64,000 bases of DNA from contig MNCI01015910.1 of the NCBI GenBank assembly GCA_015680685.1, forward strand, positions 706,939-770,938, given 5' to 3'. Of this stretch, positions 34,401 to 46,105 are shown piece after piece; positions within the stretch are counted from its first letter, which is position 1; the number at the start of each line of letters is the position of its first letter. The position numbers and the translations under genes are program-made. This DNA comes from Gnetum montanum. Taxonomy: Eukaryota > Streptophyta > Gnetopsida > Gnetales > Gnetaceae. The notes beneath the pieces are model-generated. The model was not told where the DNA came from and did no database searches. It saw nothing but the letters and a program-made list of their open reading frames with translations.

Positions 34401-36735
34401 TAGGCCATCATGAGGAAGCTTTGGAGTGGCTCGATGCCAGTATGGGTCCTTTTGAAATTTCCATGGATAGCTTCACAAACCCTAAAGAAAATACATCATA
34501 TCCTTTGTTCAAGTCCCATGCATTTCCAAAAATATTGCCACAAAAGAAGGTAATTGGAATCACATAAGGGTGGACCTTTAAGAGGGTCCTAATGGAGGGT
34601 ACCAGATTCAACTAGGTAGCGGATTTGACTATTGGGCTTTAGGAGGAGATTCTCAAACTTTTTGATGATACCTCTACCATAATCCACATACATTTTGCAT
34701 TATTTATAGGTTATTAGAGAGATTCATAGAGTTCCTAGTGGTGTGAAGAAATGGATGATGGGTTGCCCAAGACCCAAACCAACTTTCTAGGCCTTAGATA
34801 AAGCACATTTATCCAACCATGTAGGTCCACAACCTACCAAATGAGATGGATGATTAGCTATCTGTCACCACTCAGGATCTTAGTGGTTGGTAGTGTGAAT
34901 CCCCTAAAAACATGGGGAGGAGCCCCTCACAATTCTAGCAAGCATCTTAGAGGCTAAACGGCTATGTAGAGAAGCCAAAGGGGTAGCCAAGGCCAAGCTT
35001 AAGAGGCTCGTAGAGGAAGCACCACTAGCATCAGAGAAACCCATCCAAAAAAGCTTAATTTTAAGCTTAACATATCAAGTCATGCAATCACAAATATGTT
35101 TTATCTATGTTTTGGCTATTATATATTTTAAGATTTTATGACTATGTTATGGCTTCATGTGCTAATCGATTTCATGTGTTATTGTTATAGACAAGCATTG
35201 GGACATGGCAGCCCAAGCTATCATGGAGGAGGAAGCACAAAGATGTGAAACTACTATAGAAAAGGAGGAACAAAGGTGCATAGAGTAGGTGCTCTTACAT
35301 CATCATGAGGCTAAAGGATTGGCCAACGTAGATATGGATGATCTAGATGCCTTGTTCGGTGAGCCAGTACCACGTACATTTCCCATAGTCATCCCAAAGG
35401 AGAAAGAGGAGGAGCTAGGTATGCACATGCCTTAACACCTTTTATTATATATTATTTTTTTAAGCTTCCCTTTCATCCTAACCATTCAATGATTGTTATG
35501 CTTATAGTAGTTCCTAATCCACTAGTGCATAACCCTATCCCTAAGTTTTGTGCAAAACCATGGGTAGAGATCCCAGACAAGGTGGAGTTCATGTGTGGGA
35601 TGGCCAAGGACATCATCGACTGGTTGCACTTGAGATAGGTAAGAACTTTGTTTTCTATTCTTTAGTAGTTTAGCTATGTTAGAGGTTGTGTTTATGTTAT
35701 GACTATCTTAGGTTGTAAATTATGTTTATGATTGTATTTTATGTTTCTGTAGTGCCATTTGTAGAGTAAGATCCCAACCGAGACATGGAGATCAACTCCT
35801 TACTAAATCTTCCCTCTGATGTATAGAGTGTACCCCTGAAGTTGTACAAACCTACTACTGATCTAGCATTTTCGTGCGCAAAAACTTCATGGAAGCTAGA
35901 AAGGTCAACAAATTTCTATGGGAGTAGGTTGTGGCCTTGAGAGAAAAAACTCAATGATAGGAGGAGATGACTAAAGATCTCCAAGGCTGCAAGGCCTTTG
36001 TGGAAGCCCAAGTGGCTAACTCAAGGGAATTATGAACCAAAGGATCACATGGACCCACTACTAGCATGCCATCTAGGACAAGGTAGCACTCTCATAGGAG
36101 ATGGCAAAGCAGTGGATGCAAATAGACCTCATCTTCCAAAAGGTTAACAATTGGAAAGATCACTGCACTTGGGTCCTAGAGTGGGATAGGACATAAAATG
36201 ACCACAAGTGATAGTATAAGGCTAATCATGAGGCCTACCTAACATGGCTCAGGGAGGAGTCAGTTGAACAGTGCAAAAGAGAGCTGTTCATTCAGGGGAT
36301 CCAAGCGAAGAATGCTTACCAGCTCTTTGAGAGAACTCTCATGGTGGAGAAATCCCCTACTCCTCATATCACCTTTGTAGCTACTAATACACAAGCACCA
36401 CCTACTTGCACCATAGTAGATAGGCCTAGCATCCTCACTAGCATTGATCTTGGGGATATTGACTAGGTCAATATGATAGAGGACCATATTCTCCATCATT
36501 TGGAGAATGGCCTTCAACATCTATCCCCAGAAGTCATGGAACTAGATTCCTTACAGGTTTGATTTATTTTATGTTTTAGTTTTATTTTAAGTTATGGTTT
36601 TATTCAAGTCATAGTTTTGACTGTTGGCTACTAATTGGCTATGTGTTGTTGTATTTCAAGCATCAGGAAACATTGGCAGCCCGAACGGTGAGGGTAGGGA
36701 TGATCCATCACTTCCTCCTCCAAATGCTCATTAGC
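31402..36735 (+). pseudogene. Antisense, intron-bearing gene-like segment inside element F (unknown function)
   Basis: I cannot name this gene. On the plus strand, opposite to F, short coding stretches are bounded by splice-like sites. ATG 31402 opens MAPKQRGGKSK, with a donor CCCAAG|GTAGGC near 31531. Later pieces: acceptor near 33105 and donor TTTAAG|GTAAAC near 33173; a piece ending before GTAAGC at 33550; acceptor ATAG near 33640; acceptor ATAG near 35190 with an acidic exon ending GAGCTAG|GTATGC; acceptor near 35508 and donor AG|GTAAGA near 35639; a Glu/Lys-rich stretch to donor CAG|GTTTGA near 36557; last exon near 36662. In-frame stops occur in most pieces. Could be a captured host gene or a plant-transposon-type ORF. 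Introns could survive copying because they are antisense to the F transcript. Confidence 0.45.
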
Positions 36736-37499
36736 ATCCTTCATTTTCTCATTTCAGCTTATTGGCTATATGTCTTTTTTTTTTTAAATTGATGGCTATT
36801 ATTAGCCAAGACTATGTTACAAATGACTATTATTATCTTTTGACATTTTTCCACATAGTGTGGCCATGGCTTGTTGGCTATTATGCTATAGTGTTACTAT
36901 TATTATAAACACTTTAAATTTAAATTTTTGGTTTTAGTTTTGGCTATATATATTTTTCAAGTATTATAAACATTATAAATGGCTATGTTGATGTTTCTGG
37001 TTATAAAGTTAAATGGCTAAACAATGCGATTATAGGCTAAACATAAATAGAATAAAAGAGACGTTTGTCAATTTTAGGCCATGGCAAGCATAAGTTGCAT
37101 TTTTTTGCTAGCTTAGGATCATTGCAGGCCATGTTAAATTGCTAGTTTTAGGCCATGGAGGGCCATGTTATGTGATTGTTTGTGCCACCAATTTTAGGTC
37201 TTGGTAGACCATGATGCTAGTTTAAAGTCTTAGCAGACTATGGCTAAAGAAAAACTCATATTTTTTGGTGATTTTTCTATTTTAAATTTTTTATGATTTT
37301 TTCTAGCATATTTCATGCTAAACAAGTAAAGTAAAGAAATGAAGAAGGCCATAATAAATAGAAATGTAAATAAAATAAACTTCTAGGCTATATGCATAAA
37401 AAGTAGAATAAAACATAGAAAAATGCATAACTAGTCAGCAAAGAGAAAACTTAGGCTAAAAGATTATAGTACAAATGGTTATAAAGGTTACCAAGATGT
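36736..37499. other. F insert, edge next to the protease region: AT-rich, minisatellite copies
   Basis: Minisatellite units at 37075-37245 (TTTTAGGCCATGG, GGCCATGTTA and similar) and many GGCTAT words. It mirrors the other insert edge at 27480-28189. No gene. Confidence 0.5.
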
Positions 37500-37502
37500 A
37501 GC

Positions 37503-38400
37503 CTAAAATGAGTAGGGATACACGTTACTTATGCAAACTCTTCCTAATCTGTGAAAGGTTAGGAAATGCTCAAGGCCTATTCTGCACAAGCTTGTATCCC
37601 CTTCACTAATGATGTTGAAAGGAAGTTCATCCCATAACACATCCCATTGCCTATCATTGTCAGTCTTGACTTGCTCCTCTCTCTTAGGTTGGTGCAATTT
37701 GTGGCTAAGAGTTTCCTCCTAAAGCTCAATTTCATACCCTTACTCTATGTTCACATTCTTGATAGTCAAGGGAATTGTGTTATCGCTGTGAATGATGATT
37801 TCACCTCCCTTATAAGGAAAGTAAATCTCTTGATGGATAGGTGAAGATACAGCTCATAATTGAGCCAGCCAAGGTCTTCCCAAGATAAGGTTACACGTTG
37901 GTGTCTCCTCCACCACCAAGAAATTGGCAATTGTGGGGAATTGTCACCTGCTACAAAGTCCAAGGAGATAGACCCCTTGACAACAACCCTTGACTCATTG
38001 AAAGACTTGAGAGTAGTAGTTGTTGTAGGCTATATCTGCTCTATTAAGCCCAAGCATTCAACAATAGTGCACAAGATGACATTTTTTGAATCTCCATCAT
38101 CAACATGCATCCAATGCATCTTAAATTGCTCCACCTAAATCATGATGAAAAGAGGAGCCCTAGTCACTTCACCATTTTGGAGGTTGGCTTTAATTTTGCT
38201 ATCACGAAACACCAGTAATGTTAAATTTCCTTCCCTTAGTGAAGAAGGAACCATTATTACATGGATAGATTCCCCATTAGCAGGGATGTCCTCTCTAACA
38301 AGGATGGAAGTCAACATTTTGACTAGTGCATCACAATGTGGATCAAAAGTCATGATCAAGTCATACAAGATTAGAGTTATGTTCTTTTAATTGAGGGAGT
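37503..38400 (-). pseudogene. Protease region downstream of gag (element F)
   Basis: Minus strand carries, across several frames, pieces of the plant gypsy protease block: REDIPANGESIH (38135-38368); LCTIVECLGLIEQ; LKSFNESRVVVKGSISLDFV; and, in a shifted frame, LVVEETPTCNLILGRPWL. G-R-P-W-L is the usual retropepsin C-terminal motif. The catalytic D-S/T-G is not visible; the expected position is broken by frameshifts. A Glu-rich tail (37503-37697) follows, after which the element is interrupted by the insert. Confidence 0.6.
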
Positions 38401-38999
38401 GTTTGACTTGATCTATCACACTGAGGAAGATTTTGTTATTAGTTATGGGCTTGTTGCCCTGGTTATGCTTTACTTCCTCCATGCATTCCAAAATGTAAAC
38501 TTTAGCCTTGGATTGTTAGGATCTTTCCTCTTTTCTTTGGTTTTGGATTTTACGATCCTCCTGTGGTTCACTAGTTGAGGCAGGTTGGGCAAAGGAGGTT
38601 ATAGGTATAGCTGATATGGGGCTGGGCTTCGATGGGCCCACTTCCTTTCATGCCTCACCTGACTTGTCACCTTTATTTTATGATTTTTCTTATGTTTCTT
38701 CCTCTACTTGGTTGAATCTTTTTAGTTGTCGATTGTTGGTTGTGACGAACAGGCAGTAGCATTGGCCATCAAAGGTCATTGCATGGTCATGTTAGTTAGT
38801 TGGGCTATGACTAATTGGGTTATGTTGGGCTAGGGAACCTTGATGACAAAAGGCTTCCTTGAAGGTGCCCATGATGGTACTCTCACAAAAAAATGAGGTC
38901 TTAAGCTAGTGGCAGCTAAAGAGATCCTTTCATTACAAGTGGATACCCAAATCACAAATGGTTCCCTCACTAGTCTCTGATTATCATTAATGTTGAATG

Positions 39000-40900
39000 T
39001 TGAAATAGTATAGGGGATATTATTAGCATTCAATGGGTCTTTGTACACCTACATTGATTGATTTTGTGGTTAGATAGGGTTGGAAGCATCTAAGACCAAC
39101 TCTCCCCTATCTATCATTTTCTGCAAGTTATCCTTCAACACGAGGTAGAAGTCTACGTCATGATCAAACAGTTGGTGATAGTGGCAAAAGTGTTTGATTT
39201 TAAACTACCTAGGTAATTGAGGATCATCCTTTGTTGTGCAAGTTAGGTATTTGACTATTTTGCATACCCACTCATGCTTCTTTCAAGAGACTTCAGTCAT
39301 TTGTCTATATTATATGCACCCACTCTTTAATAGTTGATCTAGAAATTCAAATGGATTCAAAGGTAGGTAGTGTACTTAGTGCAATCCTTTCACTTAAAGT
39401 TTAGCCTAGGAGCAGTCAATGTTGTGGCCCTAGAGGTTGATGGTTGGTTATTGTGATTATTAGTAGGGACCTTTGGTGGGTTGGTCCTTGGCCCCTAGTT
39501 AATGGTCTTGGATTACTACTATAGCCATGTTATTTTGTTTGTTCTTTTCTTTGTCCCTCCGCATATGTTAATTTTTGTATGCTACATAGGCCTGGTTATG
39601 ACTAGCCTTCGTAGCATCCTCTATATTTTTTGTCTAAAAAAACACTTGGCTAAGGAACCATAGGTTAAGGTAGTAAATTTTGGACTTTATAAAGTCATTA
39701 ACCATCCTCTTAAATATAGAAAAAACATGTGTTTTAGCTATAGGCTCTGGTATTTCAGTGAGCAAACTGTTCCATCATTGGATGAACTTCTACACAACTT
39801 CTAGAGGTTACTACTTGACCTTCATCAATTGGTCAAGCATGGTGTCAAGCTTCAAGTTATACTTGAAGAAATTAACAAACTAGGCTATCAAGTCCTCAAG
39901 AGAGGATATGGATCCTCTAGGCAAGGTGTGGTACCAATCAAGCGCTTTCCTAGTAAAGGACATAGGGAAAATCCTCATGCCAGTATGAGGCCATGGTTGC
40001 AATAATAAACACTTGGATCAAAAGGTTTTAAGATGAGCGTTGGGATCACCTTCTTCATTATATTTGTTGAATTGGGGAATAGGGACACTAGGAGGAAGTG
40101 TCAAGGGTGGAACCACACAACTTATGGGATTGTCTCAATAAAAATCCATGATCTTGATACCTTGTGAAGTAGAGGCTTTGAGTCTCTTCAACTCCTCCGT
40201 TAGGTCCTGGATCATCTAGAAGGCATGATCCAAGCCCTGTGGTGGCCCTACTGGCAATGAGGCTTGCACATATGACTATGGTATTTATTGTGTGGCTTCT
40301 AGCCTAGCTATTAGTTGTAAGATGAAAGGGAGCAATTGCGTCATGGTTGTAGTTTATGGGCCAAACAAGGAAAAATATGTTTGTGATGGTATCTGAGGCT
40401 CAAATGTAACAAATGAGGTGTGTGACCCCTAGGTTGCTTAACGTCCCATGGTGGGCCCCACATGGCTGGTCAAAGGATTAGCAATAGTAGCTACTACTAT
40501 CGTCAATCAAGCTAACCTAGGTTGGATGGCAAGGGACATGGAGAAGTGGAAGGTGGTTGGTTGTGACACCAATTATGCTTGGTGTGTGGTGATGATTGGC
40601 ATGGGCCCAAACATGGTCAAGCACAATGGGGACGAAGGTGATGGGACATGTTTAGAGGAAGAGGCAAAAGGGGTAGAGGTGGGCACTGTGACCTTGGGGA
40701 TCCCTTGTCAAAAAAGTTCCTCCAAAAGGTTCTCATGCTCAAACTCTGCCCTAAATTCATCTTCCTCCTCTAGTTACCCATCAAAGGTAGTCTTTTGGTT
40801 GTCTTCATCAACCTCAATGAGGAGGACTAAGACACTAGCGTAGATGTCGTTACGGGGTACTTGGTCATAGGAGGAGGGAATATACTTTTTTCCAATATGA
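39000..40900 (-). pseudogene. gag of element F
   Basis: Minus strand starts near 40850 with an acidic, low-complexity N-terminal part. Then follow QDLTEELKRLKA, NKYNEEGDPNAHLKTF, RIFPMSFTRKALDWYHTLP and EIPEPIAKTHVFSIFKRMV, the plant Ty3/gypsy Gag (retrotrans_gag) pattern. Near 39150-39110 lies HFCHYHQLFDHDVDFYLVLK, matching the knuckle-like C-x-(Y/F)-H-x4-H-D-x4-Y/C segment at the Gag C-terminus of Tat/Ogre-like elements. Many stops. Open frames on the plus strand here (40448-40843 and others) are shadows. Confidence 0.75.
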
Positions 40901-41261
40901 TGGATGAGCTCAAATTCTCTTTTGGCTTCTACTTCCACTCATGGGATCAACATGCCAACCTAAATCTTGGAATAAATAAAGTTATAGTGCTCTTCATTTA
41001 TTGTCGTGAAACCAAGGCTTTGCCCCCTAAGTCTCAAGGATTGCCTACATTCAATTACATCTAGGTCTTTGGGGTCATAAACCCTCATCTGTTATTGATC
41101 TGACCCATTGTCAGTATAGTTGTAAGGCAACTTGGTTGATTTTGAAAGAGACATGGCTATTTCACTAAAAATGGCTTAAGATAGGCTATAAAAAGCAAAA
41201 ATAGAGGTAAATCCCGATAAGTGGAATTCAAAAATGGTTAAAAGAAGAAAAAATGACTAAA

Positions 41262-41757
41262 AATAAAGTATTTATTATAAATAGCAAGTGAGAGGTAAGG
41301 AGTGTATACCCCTTTACCAAAAATGAAAAGGTGAAAAGGTGGTAGCAAACTTCACCCACGCTAGCTTCCTAGCTGTCACATCCCCAGATGTGGTAGGGGG
41401 GGAAAGGAGGGATGAGATAGGAGGATCTCACACCTTCCAAATCCAGCATTGGTGAAAAGAGGATGAAAGATGTTAGAAAGGTGGAGAAAGGATGTATATT
41501 CTGGTAATTGGAATTGTCACAAAGTTTAAATTGATGAAAAGAAGCAAACACAACCAAAAATAGGTCACTTACTATAAGTAGTAAGTGGGGGCCAAAGGGG
41601 GTACACCCCTTTTGCCAAAAATAGAAAGTTAAGAACATTGATACCAAGCTTCACCCATGTTGGCCTCCTAGCTATTACATCCTCGAGTATGGTAGGAGGG
41701 AAAGAGGGGGTGAGTTGGGGGGATCTCACACCTTCTAAAACCAACGTTGGTGAAGGG
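41262..41757. repeat. Two-copy tandem repeat, about 297-bp period, in the F leader
   Basis: 41262-41465 and 41562-41757 align along most of their length. Both contain CTTCACCCAYG, ATGTGGTAGG or GTATGGTAGG, and GATCTCACACCTTC. Located between the 5' LTR and gag. Confidence 0.8.
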
Positions 41758-42172
41758 GGAAAATTTTGGTAGCCAAAATAGAAACCTACAAGTTTCTTAA
41801 AACAATGTTGGCAAGCTTCCAAATTCCTCAACAAGAAGAGGAGGAAAGTACTTTTGGTTGATGTCAAACCAACATTGGTTTTATTGTGAAAATGGCAGTA
41901 AGAGATGGAATGTTTGCATGTGGGTGACAACATTAGCTTTGGCTGTGGAATTCACAACAAATGCTATGAAAACTCAACACCCAACCACCAGCAACTTTCA
42001 TGTTGGAATTCCTGTCACAAGGGGTGAGGAACAGCATTGGGTTTTCAAGGGGATTTCAAGGTTTCCGCTACAAAAATCAAAAATTTTCAAATGGCAAGCA
42101 ACGTTGGCAATGAGGGAGACAAATTTGGCCACAAAAATTAGGTAGAGGCCCTTCTTCTAGTGCTAAGAAAAC

Positions 42173-43600
42173 TATTGCAACCAAAAAAATTGATCACTAA
42201 AAAATCAAAAGATCCAACATAGTAACCTTAACCCAAAATCCCTAGGGCTTCCAAAACATGGGATTCAAGATGCCCTGGATAGTCTAGCAAATCACCTAGG
42301 GACTTACAAAATGCAAAATGGGGGTTGAAAAAATAAAATGCAAAAAATTACATACCTAGAAATTTGAAAGCAAATGCAGATTGCACACAAAATTGAAACT
42401 TTGAAACTTTATTGAATAAATAAAGAATAAGTTCAAGAGATGTGTACAAATATTACCCAAGGGGAACCAAAGAGGGTTCACTAGGGTAGGAGTTTAGAGC
42501 CCATTGAAGCCAATGTGATCCACTCCATGATCTGGATGCTCAACCACTCCTGATGCTTTCAAACCTCCTCTGCTGCAAACTTCAGATATTGAACTTTGAT
42601 CACTACTGTGGGGTGAGAAAAGTGGGAGATTCAGCTACAAACATGCTCCATGTTGGGAGTTGGAACTCCTAGAAGTGTAGCATTGAAACCAAAACCAACA
42701 AGTCTCAAGGGGGAAAAACAAGGAGGGAACAGGGCTATAAGGGTTCCATGCTAGGAGGCTCCAAGATGCTACATTTCTACAAGTCTACAAGAGCTCTTGG
42801 AAGCCAAAAGTGCTATATTGCTCAAAATGCTAAAGTGTGAAACCTAAAAAGGATGTTGGAGTTTAGGTTTTATAGGTTTTGGACCATGATTTTTATTGCA
42901 AATTTGTTGACAAATTGGCTACAAATTGCTGCAAATTTGTACCTCATATAGGTGAGATGGGTGCCCAAATTTTGGGGGTTACCATATATAGTAAGGGCTA
43001 AACCCCCATGGCCATTCTATTTACAATAAATAGTAATGGGACACACCTTTTATGCTGGAGGTAGATCTTAGTGCATGATCAACGTTGAAGTCGTTGGAGT
43101 GTCAAAATCTGGTCTTTGCTACTTTCACATTAGGGCCATGCAGTTTCCACGCTAGGGATGGAATCTTCACATTGGGGGGGAGGGGAAGTTTCCACACTAT
43201 GCATGTAGTCTCCATGTTGGGGAATGCAATTTCCACACTAAGGGGGAATCCTCCACCCCTCTATGCTAGAGGTAGATGAGATTTACCCCCTATAGGTGTT
43301 TTCAACGTAGAAAAGTGTATACCCCTCATAAAACCCATCAAATTGTCATTTTTGGCATTCCAAAAGGCATTTTTGACCTACCAAGCCCAAATATAGACAC
43401 TAGGTAACTTTTTTTTACTTGGGAAATGAGGCTTTAACCACTTATGAGGCATTTTTCCATCCTAAAAGTATGAGATATGTGAGATTATCCACCAAGCGTT
43501 ACAATCTTCACATTTACAATAAAGTTTTACCTCAGGTTTCATGGGGTGAAAGCTATATGATGAGAAATGGTTACAACATGCAAATTTTTGTGGTGTTTTA
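42173..43600 (-). repeat. 5' LTR of element F (1428 bp)
   Basis: Minus strand TAAAACACC to GGTTGCAATA; both ends carry one point change relative to the other LTR. TATAAAA at 42873-42867. The leader after the LTR reads TTAGCACTAGAAGAAGGGCC; this may be a decayed PBS, but I cannot assign the tRNA. Confidence 0.88.
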
Positions 43601-43619
43601 ACCATTAGCTAAAGGACCC

Positions 43620-46000
43620 TCTCAACATGAGAGTAAAAGACCAAGAGGTCGCAAGAGAGACCAAGTGAAAGAAAAAACTCCCCAAGAAAAACATGCAAAG
43701 CAAGAAGCCAAATCATTTAGCATTCATCAAAAAACTCCTACCACTGAGCACTCAACCTAAGGAGGGGTAGAAGCACTACATACACTTGAACAAGGGCAGC
43801 ACCTCATGCAGTCTCTTGAATGCCCCTAGGCCATACAGGAAAACTCCATCATGTTCATGGTTATTGTGGAATTAAACATTGGTTCATTTATGGAGTTTAC
43901 TCCAGAGGCTATGAAGACACAACTCCAAGCATTTCCTTTATGGCCTACATTGTCTAATAGTGGCAAATGGTATCTAGGAGAAACCTACCAATTTTTCCAA
44001 AACAAACAAGCAGATGCTACAATGAAAATTGAAAGAATCTCTATGTCATACTCAGTAGTGGCAATTGCTAAGGCCCTCAACATTCCAAACGAAGGAGCCA
44101 ATGTGGCACATATTTCAACTACGTCAAAAATCGATGCCAAGAGGCTATGGTTGCAAAGGGCATATGGCAAAGAAGATAGACTACAATGAGCTCTTAGCAA
44201 AGGAACAAATTTACTTTAAGATTGGAACCTATCACTTATTCCTGACTAAAAGGCTCAATAGAATTTCAACATATGTAGCTAGAGGAAGTGCAATTTTGAT
44301 GGAAAAATTCAATGTCAACATCATCCATTTGTTCTTCCTCAAAATCCAATGGTGGTTTGAAGAAAAGAAGGTAGGGAAACTAACACTTCCATTCCCTTAC
44401 CTCATCAAGAAGCTATGCTAACAAGCCAAAATCCTGAGACATACCAAAATGCTTCTTACATAGAAATGTTCAAGCTAGTGCCACCCAAGAAAGATCAACT
44501 AGAGAAGCCAATAGGCATCAAGGGAGCTACAAGTTCCACTCCTGTCAATAACATTCCAACTACTGGTTAACAATAACAAGAACGACCTAGCAGCTAGCTA
44601 CAAGCTAAACAGCAACAACAACAACAAGTTCCACCATTGTTTCCACAAGACTACAAACTATCAATGAGCCATCTGCAAAAAATTGCAAATACAATAAGCT
44701 AGGGAATAATGGAAGGGGCCAATATATATAAAGTAAGAGAGAGTTCTATTAGACCCACCATTTCCACAAATTCGGCAAGTGGATAGGTGTCACTACAAAT
44801 AGGAGAAGAGGATGACTGGACACAAAAAATCTCAAGGAATGCTACATCGTTTCAAGTTATGCTAGAAACTAGCGAAGGAGCCACAATTATACTTATGCAG
44901 CACCAAGATGAAGTGGGAGTAGCTAAAGTTATAACAAACCATATCAAAGAATCATTTAATGTCCTTGTTGTGCCACTAGCTGATATTTCTAGTGCAAGAG
45001 ATGCTCAAATGCTTGCCGATACATCAATGATTCCTACAAAATATGAATATATACTAGACAGACTATTGCAAATGGGCCAAGTCATGTAAAACCTTTTTAA
45101 TATCTCAAGTGATATCTCTATAATACAATTTTATTTAATTTCCATAAAGGGGAAGTTGGTCATGACAGAAACTAGAGCTAAACATGCCAAAAATGAAGTG
45201 CAAAGGCTACAAGAAGAGTTAGTAATTTTAAGAGCTGAAAAGAGAGACCTTGCACATTTCATATCACCAAACCAACTTGATCAATTTAAAACTAATCATG
45301 TGAGGTAGCTGATTGTCCACAACATGTAGATGGAAAAGGACAAGGAAAATGCAATGTGGGATGCATCTATCATAGAAGCACAAACATATGCGCATGTTAA
45401 AGCTCTCACTATCTTACAAAAAGAAAACAAAAAGCTTGCTGCTACCAATACCAGGTTGATGGATATAGAAAAGTAGAAAAATGTTTTTGAAGAAAGTATT
45501 CATCAGGTAAAAGAATAATTCATGAAATTCAACCAAGATATGGGTCACTTGGCTAAAGAAAACAGGAACCTCTCGATGGAGGAAGTCCACGCCATTCATC
45601 AAAAATCTGCAATCAATATAAGCATGTGGTAGAATAAGGCCAAGAAACATGAGTGACTGAAGAAGCATTTCAGAGACCAGGTGAGCATGTATAAGCAAAT
45701 AAATGAAACATAAATCTAAATGATGAAGGTTTAAATCAATTTCCTCTCTACTCATAATCCAAATTGGCAACCCATCTTGGATAGTCTTGCCCATGTCCAC
45801 CAAGCCAAGGTGAAGAATGAAGACCTACAAATAGAGGACCTGATAAAATACATGGGATTAGCAAACCTTTGCTATGCTAACTTAGCCATGTTAACAAGAA
45901 GTAGGCCTTGGAATGAGATCAAGTAGCATGTAGCAACCATATACACCATGTACAAGAAGAAGTTTGCCAATAGAAAAGATGCATTCTAAGTCATGTAAAT
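43620..46000 (+). pseudogene. 3' ORF of element G, unknown function, coiled-coil C-terminal half
   Basis: Not recognised as RT, RNase H, integrase or envelope: no catalytic motifs, signal peptide or membrane segment seen. Readable pieces: 43851-44189 (contains KWYLGETYQFFQNKQ and ALNIPNEGANV), 44065-44421 (contains FFLKIQWWFEEKKVGKLTLP), a Gln-rich stretch near 44570-44640, 44787-45089 (contains ATSFQVMLETSEGATIILM), then a Lys/Glu/Gln-rich heptad-like stretch to about 45700 (NEVQRLQEELVILRAEKRDL). Element C has the same ORF in the same place. A handful of stops and shifts remain. The first half could belong to the plant 'putative transposon protein' group (inference). Confidence 0.55.
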
Positions 46001-46105
46001 AGTTAGTTAGTCATGTTAAGACAAGTCTACCTCCCAATTTTGTAAGGGACTTTATCCTCATTTTGTTTTAACTTGAGGATGAGTTTCTAGTCAATTGTGG
46101 GGGTA

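Larger units (their letters stand above)
22968..43600 (-). mobile_element. Element F: large Ty3/gypsy retrotransposon with a 10-kb insert in pol, 20.6 kb
   Basis: LTRs at both ends (42173-43600 is 5', 22968-24407 is 3'). Flanks ACCAA and ACCAT form a one-mismatch five-base duplication. Minus-strand order: 5' LTR, tandem-duplicated leader, gag (about 40900-39000), protease region (about 38400-37500), insert (about 37250-27700), RT (27080-26390), truncated integrase (26370-25640), minisatellite, PPT, 3' LTR. Gene order protease-RT-integrase and the motifs place it in Ty3/gypsy. RNase H, the integrase zinc finger and the first catalytic Asp are missing. Dead copy with many stops. Confidence 0.85.

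Noticed and set aside
40448-40843. Plus-strand open frame of 131 codons
   Set aside because: Shadow of the F gag N-terminal region, which reads sensibly on the minus strand.
43620-46000. Envelope-like ORF (retrovirus-type element)
   Set aside because: No signal peptide, membrane anchor or cleavage site; the C-terminal half looks like a soluble coiled coil.
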